Part shown: positions 6,453 through 11,456 of the stretch, in pieces | How the letters are laid out: each line of letters begins with the position of its first letter | How positions within the stretch are numbered: the stretch's first letter is position 1 | DNA from: Clostridia bacterium | Lineage (GTDB): Bacteria > Bacillota > UBA994 > PWPR01 | Length of the DNA: 11,456 bases | NCBI GenBank assembly: GCA_003557085.1 | Contig: PWPR01000215.1 | Span: 1 to 11,456, forward strand | Direction of reading: 5' to 3' | Notes under the pieces: model-generated | Seen by the model: only the letters and a program-made list of their open reading frames with translations | Database searches by the model: none | What the model was told of the DNA's origin: nothing | Position numbers and translations under genes: made by a program

Positions 6453-7475
6453 ATGACAACATTATTTGAACATGGGATATTAAGAAGCTTAACTGTGAAA
6501 AATCGTATTGTAATGGCACCAATGTGTATGTATAGTTCTGATGACGAAGGAATGGTCAAAGACTTTCATTTAATCCACTATGGAGCTCGGGCTATAGGAG
6601 GAGTTGGGCTGATTTTACTTGAGTCTACAGCAGTGGAAAAAAGAGGAAGGATTTCTGCAAACGATTTAGGAATATGGACTGATGATCACATAGGACCACT
6701 GAAGAAGCTTGTAGATCTAATCCACAAGTTTGGAGGGAAAGTAGGAGTACAGCTTGGTCATGCAGGAAGAAAGTGTGGAGTAGACTCAGAAGAAGCAATC
6801 TGTCCTAGTAAGATAGCTTTTAGTGAAAAATATCAGATTCCCACCGAAATGAGTAAAGAAGACATAAAGGAAACAGTAAAAGCATTTTCACAAGCAGCAA
6901 GGCGAGCTAATATGGCAGGTTTTGATACCATTGAAATTCATGGTGCACATGGTTATCTAATTAATCAGTTTCTGTCACCACTAACAAATCATAGAGAAGA
7001 TGAGTATGGAGGAAGTATTGAGAATCGCAGTAATTTTCTTAAAGAAGTTATAAGAGGGATTAGACTTAACTGGCCAAAAGAGAAGCCAGTGATACTTCGC
7101 ATCTCTGCTGAAGAGTACGAAAAGGGTGGTAACAAGTGCGAAGACCTAGGGAAGATTATAAATCTTGTTAAAAAGTATGGAATAGACTTAATAAATGTCA
7201 GTTCCGGTGGTGCAGTGATGACAAAGATAAATACTTATCCTGGTTATCAGCTTAAGTTTGCTGAAAAAATTAAGGACTATACCGGGTTACCAGTAATAGC
7301 TGGAGGTTTAGTAACTACTGCTGAAATGGCAGAAAAAGCATTGCAAAATGAAAGAGCAGATTATATCTACTTAGGAAGAGAGTTGCTTAGAAACCCTAAT
7401 TGGCCATTTTATGCAGCAAAAGCATTGGGGTATGAAATAAAAATTGCTGAGCAATATGAGAGAGCCTATCAGTAA
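6453..7475 (+). CDS. NADPH:flavin oxidoreductase, Old Yellow Enzyme family (YqjM/NamA type)
   Basis: This 340-residue TIM-barrel flavoenzyme is close to the length of YqjM (338). Family residues are all present: Cys25 and Tyr27 in MAPMCMYS (flavin tuning and active site in YqjM-type enzymes), Gln100 in VGVQLGHAGRK, the substrate-binding pair His163/His166 with Tyr168 in HGAHGY, NHREDEYGGSIENR (179-192), the phosphate-binding region VIAGG (281-285) and GRELLRNP (308-315), and an Arg close to the C-terminus (ERAY). These enzymes use NADPH and FMN to reduce the C=C bond of electron-poor alkenes such as enones, nitroalkenes and maleimides, and often act in electrophile detoxification. ATG 6453 is preceded by AAGGGGGA (6438-6445). 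An overlapping ATG at 6449 is out of frame and stops after six codons. It is followed by a 275-nt gap. Confidence 0.93.
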   Translation: MTTLFEHGILRSLTVKNRIVMAPMCMYSSDDEGMVKDFHLIHYGARAIGGVGLILLESTAVEKRGRISANDLGIWTDDHIGPLKKLVDLIHKFGGKVGVQLGHAGRKCGVDSEEAICPSKIAFSEKYQIPTEMSKEDIKETVKAFSQAARRANMAGFDTIEIHGAHGYLINQFLSPLTNHREDEYGGSIENRSNFLKEVIRGIRLNWPKEKPVILRISAEEYEKGGNKCEDLGKIINLVKKYGIDLINVSSGGAVMTKINTYPGYQLKFAEKIKDYTGLPVIAGGLVTTAEMAEKALQNERADYIYLGRELLRNPNWPFYAAKALGYEIKIAEQYERAYQ

Positions 7476-7750
7476 GAGGAAGTCTAGAGATATTTAAAAT
7501 TTTAAGAGATAACATGTTATTTCATTCTTCAACAACCAATTTACTATCTTTTATTTGCAGTACTTTTAGGACAAAACAGATGAAGATAGTGTTCTATAAT
7601 TCTCAGACTTTATTCCTCAGTTTGTATTTTTTGTGCAACGTCATTATTTTCATTACATTCTCAAGCAAAGAATGATCTACATAGTATAATGAATTATAGG
7701 TTAAATTCATAGATTAGATAAGTAATAAATAGCTGTGAAAGGACGATAGA

Positions 7751-8710
7751 ATGATAAACATCCTAGTAAATATTATATTGATAATGATATCAATAGCAGT
7801 AATTATAGTTCTTTTTCTAATAATGAATCATCATAGGAAGTTGAAAAAAGAAGCAGAAGATTATCCTCCAATAGGAAAGCTTGTAGAGCTAACTGATAAA
7901 AAAATACATATGTATTATGAAGGCGAAGGAGAATTGACCCTAGTTTTTATGGCTGGGCACGGTACAAGTAGTCCAGCAATAGATTTTAAACCTCTTTGGA
8001 GTAAAATGGCAAAAGACTATAAGATAGTGGTTGTCGAAAGACCAGGATATGGATGGAGTGAAACATCAAATAGCCCTAAGGATTTAGACAGTATGCTCAA
8101 ACAAACAAGGGAAACCCTGAAACTTTCTGGGCTGAAAGCACCTTATGTACTCTTTCCACATTCTATGTCAGGTTTAGAAGCAATATATTGGGCTCAAAAA
8201 TATCCTCATGAGATTAAGGGAGTAATTGGTCTAGACCCGTGTATACCTAAGACAATAGAGCTACTTCCTAATTTTCACAAGGTGCAGCTAGTGATCATGT
8301 ATTGTCTAGCAAGAATTGGTTTGCACAGATTTATACCAGAGTCTGAGATAGGTGAAAAGTTGCCTTTAATGATGTCTAATAAGTTAACAAAACATGATAA
8401 GTTGCAATACATAGCAGTATTTTATAAGAGTGCTTTTACAAAGGACATGTTAATGGAGGTCGATTTTCTTAAGAAAAACGCAGATTTAGTTTCTAGAGGA
8501 GAAATACCTTCTAATATTCCAATGTATTTTTTTATTTCTAATAATCAAGAAAATAGTGTCATTGGCTGGGGAGAAACTTTAATTGAGTTTCTATCAAAGA
8601 TAAGCATTGGCAAGTACATGAAACTTGATACCAGTCATTATGTTCATTATCAAGAATCTGATCTTATTGCAGCAGAAGCTAAGGCATTTATAGAAGATAT
8701 TAATAAGTAG
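7751..8710 (+). CDS. Membrane-anchored alpha/beta hydrolase with PHSMS nucleophile elbow
   Basis: This is a 319-residue protein. Residues 4-25 form one N-terminal transmembrane helix, followed by a basic stretch (HHRKLKKEAED), so it is anchored in the membrane. The rest has the alpha/beta hydrolase order: oxyanion turn MAGHGTSS (67-74), ERPGYGWSE (96-104), nucleophile elbow FPHSMSG (135-141) with Ser138 as the presumed nucleophile, and a His turn SHYVHYQES (296-303), probably His297. The elbow is P-H-S-M-S instead of the usual G-x-S-x-G, so both small Gly positions are replaced. The acid residue is unclear, because the strand where it is often found reads FISNNQEN, without Asp. AAAGGA (7738-7743) precedes ATG 7751 by 7 nt. 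The substrate is unknown; similar Firmicute proteins are annotated only as hydrolases. Confidence 0.85.
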   Translation: MINILVNIILIMISIAVIIVLFLIMNHHRKLKKEAEDYPPIGKLVELTDKKIHMYYEGEGELTLVFMAGHGTSSPAIDFKPLWSKMAKDYKIVVVERPGYGWSETSNSPKDLDSMLKQTRETLKLSGLKAPYVLFPHSMSGLEAIYWAQKYPHEIKGVIGLDPCIPKTIELLPNFHKVQLVIMYCLARIGLHRFIPESEIGEKLPLMMSNKLTKHDKLQYIAVFYKSAFTKDMLMEVDFLKKNADLVSRGEIPSNIPMYFFISNNQENSVIGWGETLIEFLSKISIGKYMKLDTSHYVHYQESDLIAAEAKAFIEDINK

Positions 8711-8824
8711 TATTGAGCACATAATGGAATATTTCATATAAAATAGGCAAATGAAATAAGAGTGTGAAACAAATATCACTTAAGGATTGTTCGATTTGTT
8801 CAATTAAGATAGGAGGAAGTATTT

Positions 8825-8956
8825 ATGCAATATGTAGGACTTTTAGCACCAATTGCTTTTGTTTTTGCTTTGTCAGCTATCGCACAAGTAAGTTCACTTC
8901 GAAAAGAAGTACAAGAATTAAAAGAAGAGTTACAGGCTAATGAAAAAAATAGATAA
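8825..8956 (+). CDS. 43-residue microprotein with membrane helix and coiled-coil tail
   Basis: This short reading frame has an excellent ribosome binding site (AGGAGG, 8811-8816, 8 nt before ATG 8825). Residues 3-21 (YVGLLAPIAFVFALSAIAQ) form one hydrophobic helix. Residues 22-43 are a charged heptad-like tail (SSLRKEVQELKEELQ) that could form a coiled coil. Similar very short helix-plus-charged-tail proteins are common and unnamed in Firmicutes; I do not know a function. Its last 17 nt overlap the start of the phosphotransferase-like gene in another frame (ATG 8940, stop 8954-8956), which suggests translational coupling. The downstream gene itself has only a weak ribosome binding site (AAGAAGAG), in keeping with coupling. 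The strong signal and residue pattern make this a credible gene. Confidence 0.7.
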   Translation: MQYVGLLAPIAFVFALSAIAQVSSLRKEVQELKEELQANEKNR

Positions 8957-9947
8957 GGAAAAGTTGCATATTGTTTTATCAAAGTTACTTAGAGATGAGA
9001 TTGATTCAGTTGAATACGAAGTTAAAAAGTTGCAAGGTGGTACTGTAGGTGAAGTATATCTTATTACTGGTATTGCCCAAACACTTGATAACAGCAAGCT
9101 ACCATACGAAGTTGTATTGAAAACACAAGAGAAATGGGAAAGACATGATGACTCTAAATCTTGGCGAAGAGAATATGATCTTTACAGATCCAAGCTGGAT
9201 AGAAGTTTCACAGACTCATTCCGATGGCCTAAATGTTATCATTTAGAAATGAATGATTTACAAAATGAGGTTCATATTTGGATGGAGTATATAGATGGAT
9301 TAACAGGTTTACAATTGACAGAAGATATGTATGAGTTTGCAGCTTATCAGTTAGGAAAGTTTCAAGGAAGAATCTATGTTGAAGAGACTGATGTTTTTGA
9401 TGCAGACTCTAATCTCAGTGATATTGATTTCTTAGAGAAATATTATCGGCAGTATAAATAACAGGACATTTTATATAAGTATATACGTTCTGAGAGTAAA
9501 GATATTCCCCAGCACTTATGCGATATGTTAATAACTATTGATGATAAGTCAGACATGATAATAAATAACATTAAAAAGCTACCTAAGGTCTTTTGCCATC
9601 GTGACTTCTGGGTGGCCAATGTTTTTTTCCAAGAAGAAGAGATCATAGTTATAGACTGGGACACAGCTGGTTGGGGGTATATGGGGGAAGACATTGCAAG
9701 CCTGATTGCAGATGAATCAGCATTAGACATCTTGGTTTCAAACTATTATAGATGCTTGGCTGGTTATGTTAAAGGCTTTTCAGAGTATGTAGATGTCTCC
9801 CAGATAAAAGACTTTTATGTATGGGAGCGTATTATATTGTTGTTTGGATATCGGATTGTTGAATGGTATCTTAAGGCGGAGTCTTTTGATGAGAAAGAAC
9901 ATCAAATTGAAACTTTGCAAAAAATATATGAAATTAAGTCATCTTAG
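8940..9947 (+). pseudogene. Aminoglycoside/choline phosphotransferase-like kinase, broken by one in-frame TAA
   Basis: Ignoring the TAA at 9459-9461 (codon 174), one continuous frame of 335 residues runs to TAG 9945-9947, a typical length for APH-like kinases. The N-lobe has a glycine-rich loop region LQGGTVGEVYLI (31-42) and a strand with the presumed ATP-binding Lys61 (EVVLKT). The C-lobe holds the Brenner motif HRDFWVANVFF (His220, Asp222, Asn227) and the Mg-binding DWD (Asp239-Asp241), then GEDIASLIADE. All catalytic residues lie after the stop, so the first half alone cannot work. The second half has an ATG at 9525 with no ribosome binding site. No frameshift is present, so the damage is a single nonsense change, a read-through codon or a sequencing error. 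Family members phosphorylate small hydroxyl substrates; drug resistance is not implied. It is coupled to the microprotein before it. Confidence 0.85.
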
Positions 9948-10153
9948 AAAGCTTATGCTTTAATTCTAACTAACAAGGGACTTTAATTGATTTTGTATTC
10001 AATAATCTAACCAAAGCTTAAAGATCAAGAGTGAAAAATATTCTTGCATGAAATATTGTAAATTAGACTAATTTCAAAGAGTTAAAAATACCAAAAAGTA
10101 TGTATTTCTTGAAGTATTTGAAGCATAATTAAATATGAAAGTGGGAATGAATA

Positions 10154-11032
10154 ATGTCTACAATTTACAAGACTAGAGATGGTGAGAAAAAAATAAGAGA
10201 TTTATACGATAAACATGTTAATAGTTTAGGCAGTAACCATGAAAGCATTTATGTAAATACAAGGTTTGGGAGTACACACATTATAAAATTGGGAGAACCT
10301 AATGCGAAACCACTTTTATTGTTACATGGAGGAAATAGTACAGCAGCGTACTCTTTGAAGTAAAACCTACATTTATTAAAAGACTATTTAGTTTATGCTC
10401 CTGATACTATTGGACATCCTGGAAAGAGTGAGCAAAGGGTACTCTCTTCAGATTCTTTTTAATATGGCCAATGGGTATCAGATGTTGTTGAAGCTTTAGG
10501 ATTTGAAAAAACTATATGTATGGGGGAATCTTTTGGAGGAGGTATTGTAGTAAAGCTAATGTGTGTTTCACCAGAGAAAATATCTAAATCAATTTTACTA
10601 ATGCCTGCAGGCATATATAATTCTTCTAAATCTAAATTAATTCTCAGCATGGGGTTTCCTATGATGATGTACTTATTAGCAAAAAAAGAATCTTGGTTTA
10701 ATAGAACATTTTCACCAATGGCAACAGAAGGAGAAACAATTGATGCTGAAACTCTAGAGATGTTTCGTCTTACATTTCATCATGTGAAAATTAATCCTAA
10801 TATGCCAAGCAATGTAAGTAAGAAAAGCTTGGTTGACTATAAAGCTCCTACTTTGCTTTTAGCAGGCGAAAACGATGTTTTATTTCCTGGCAGAAAATTG
10901 ATAGCTAGATCTAGAGAAATAATGTAAAATGTAGAACCACATCTTTTAAATAATTGTGGTCACCTTTATTTCTCTAACGAGAGTAGAAAGAGAGAAATCA
11001 AAGATTTAATTAGTAACTTTTTATTGAATTAA
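10154..11032 (+). pseudogene. Alpha/beta hydrolase broken by three in-frame TAA codons
   Basis: One frame of 292 codons runs from ATG 10154 to TAA 11030-11032, a usual length for the family, but is interrupted by TAA at 10361-10363 (codon 70), 10460-10462 (codon 103) and 10925-10927 (codon 258). Through the stops the fold is clear: oxyanion turn LLLLHGGNST (54-63), YAPDTIGHPGKSE before the second stop, nucleophile elbow GESFGG (Ser126), acid turn GENDVLFP (Asp241) and His turn NCGHLYF (His270). The third stop comes 12 codons before the catalytic His. There is no frameshift or deletion, so decay looks recent, or the codons are read through. The start has only a weak ribosome binding site (GTGGGA, 10141-10146). 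A 206-nt gap separates it from the kinase-like pseudogene. The ancestral substrate is unknown. Confidence 0.85.
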
Positions 11033-11193
11033 TAAGAGAGCTTCCATGGAATATCAAGTGATTATTAATTTTTAAATATATGTAGTGAAATTATCGAATT
11101 TTTAGTAAAATTGCTCGATGTAATATTGTAAGAAGAGGTAAAAATACAGTAAGCAAAATTACACTGTAAACCGAACTTCATTGCAGTTTGAAC

Positions 11194-11216
11194 TTTATTT
11201 TACAAGGTGAAATAAA
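11194..11216 (+). repeat. Hairpin in the leader of the methyltransferase gene
   Basis: TTTATTTTAC (11194-11203) pairs with GTGAAATAAA (11207-11216) through ten pairs, one of them G-U, around a 3-nt loop. It ends 15 nt before the Shine-Dalgarno site AAGGAGG (11232-11238). It is AT-rich, so its stability is modest. It could be the end of an upstream transcript or a leader structure, or a chance result of base composition. Confidence 0.3.
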
Positions 11217-11246
11217 AAGAGCTAGACATTTAAGGAGGTTTTGATA

Positions 11247-11456
11247 TTGAAACTTTGTAAGCTAAAAGAGAAATGGTTAGAAGAAGAAAAAAAAGCATTT
11301 GAAGGATGGGATTTTTCCTATCTTAAAGGACGTTGGTCTGAAGAGCAGTTGCCCTGGGCTTATGAAGATATAGTACTTAACTACTTAAGAAGCAACTATA
11401 AGATTCTTGACATGGGTACTGGTGGCGGTGAATTTTTACTATCATTAAATCACCCT
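11247..11456 (+). CDS. Class I SAM-dependent methyltransferase, N-terminal part (3' end outside window)
   Basis: The first 70 residues are visible. They open with a charged helix (KLKEKWLEEEKKAFEGWDFSYLKGRW), then QLPWAYEDIVLNYL. Motif I of the Rossmann-like methyltransferase fold, ILDMGTGGGEFLLSL, follows around residues 51-65 and forms the S-adenosylmethionine-binding loop. The start is taken as TTG 11247 because AAGGAGG (11232-11238) is 8 nt upstream. The in-frame TTG at 11241 would be only 2 nt from it. The SWxxEQLPWxYE stretch before motif I is typical of small unassigned bacterial methyltransferases annotated only as class I enzymes, so the methyl acceptor cannot be named. It follows the broken hydrolase after a 214-nt gap, and no shared promoter is visible. 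Confidence 0.85.
   Translation, partial: MKLCKLKEKWLEEEKKAFEGWDFSYLKGRWSEEQLPWAYEDIVLNYLRSNYKILDMGTGGGEFLLSLNHP

Noticed and set aside
7509..7520. 12-bp perfect palindrome ATAACATGTTAT
   Set aside because: It has no loop, U-tract or adjacent promoter and is AT-rich; a chance occurrence is likely.
9443..9730. 95-residue minus-strand frame across the stop in the kinase-like gene
   Set aside because: The sense strand here encodes the Brenner motif and DWD of the kinase-like protein, so the antisense frame is a by-product.
8940..9947. Calling the kinase-like gene an antibiotic-resistance gene
   Set aside because: The APH fold is shared by many kinases of choline, sugars and other small molecules, and the gene carries a stop before its catalytic motifs. 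Resistance cannot be inferred.
8940..11032. Organism-wide reassignment of TAA to an amino acid
   Set aside because: TAA ends several apparently intact genes here (for example at 1331, 3376, 5011, 5620, 6325 and 7475) at family-typical lengths, so TAA works as a normal stop.
11042..11051. 10-bp palindrome TTCCATGGAA after the broken hydrolase
   Set aside because: It is short, isolated and without a paired copy, so no function can be supported.

Overview
This is an AT-rich window with strong Shine-Dalgarno sites (AGGAGG type), several TTG/GTG starts and mostly TAA stops. That suggests a low-GC Firmicute, most likely a member of the Clostridia; the genus cannot be fixed from the sequence alone. 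Every gene I can support lies on the + strand, mostly as single units with their own ribosome binding sites and gaps of about 70-450 nt. I found no IS element, CRISPR array, rRNA or tRNA.

Layout. (1) 1-251: the 3' end of an alpha/beta hydrolase. (2) 252-704: a gap of about 450 nt with a possible stray promoter. (3) 753-2823: a TetR-family repressor followed by a MATE drug/Na+ antiporter. An identical 26-bp inverted repeat (TGAATGAAT-N8-ATTCATTCA) lies in front of each gene, which makes this a well-resolved repressor/pump regulatory pair. (4) 2972-3376: an ASCH-domain protein. (5) 3512-7475: a flavin redox group made of a CrtI/phytoene-dehydrogenase-like FAD oxidoreductase, a flavodoxin-fold protein (HemG/flavodoxin_5 type), a small two-helix membrane protein and an Old Yellow Enzyme (YqjM/NamA type). 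(6) 7751-8710: a membrane-anchored alpha/beta hydrolase with an unusual nucleophile elbow. (7) 8825-9947: a 43-residue membrane/coiled-coil microprotein whose end overlaps the start of an aminoglycoside-phosphotransferase-like gene, which is broken by one in-frame TAA. (8) 10154-11032: an alpha/beta hydrolase broken by three in-frame TAA codons, with its catalytic triad and reading frame otherwise intact. (9) 11247-end: the 5' part of a class I SAM methyltransferase.

How the genes may work together. The best supported link is TetR controlling both itself and the MATE pump. The flavin enzymes may form a loose group acting on unsaturated or electrophilic small molecules, but no shared promoter shows this. 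Overall this looks like an accessory detoxification and small-molecule-metabolism stretch. I do not see a clearly new multi-gene system. The oddest signal is four in-frame TAA codons, with no frameshift, spread over two neighbouring genes.
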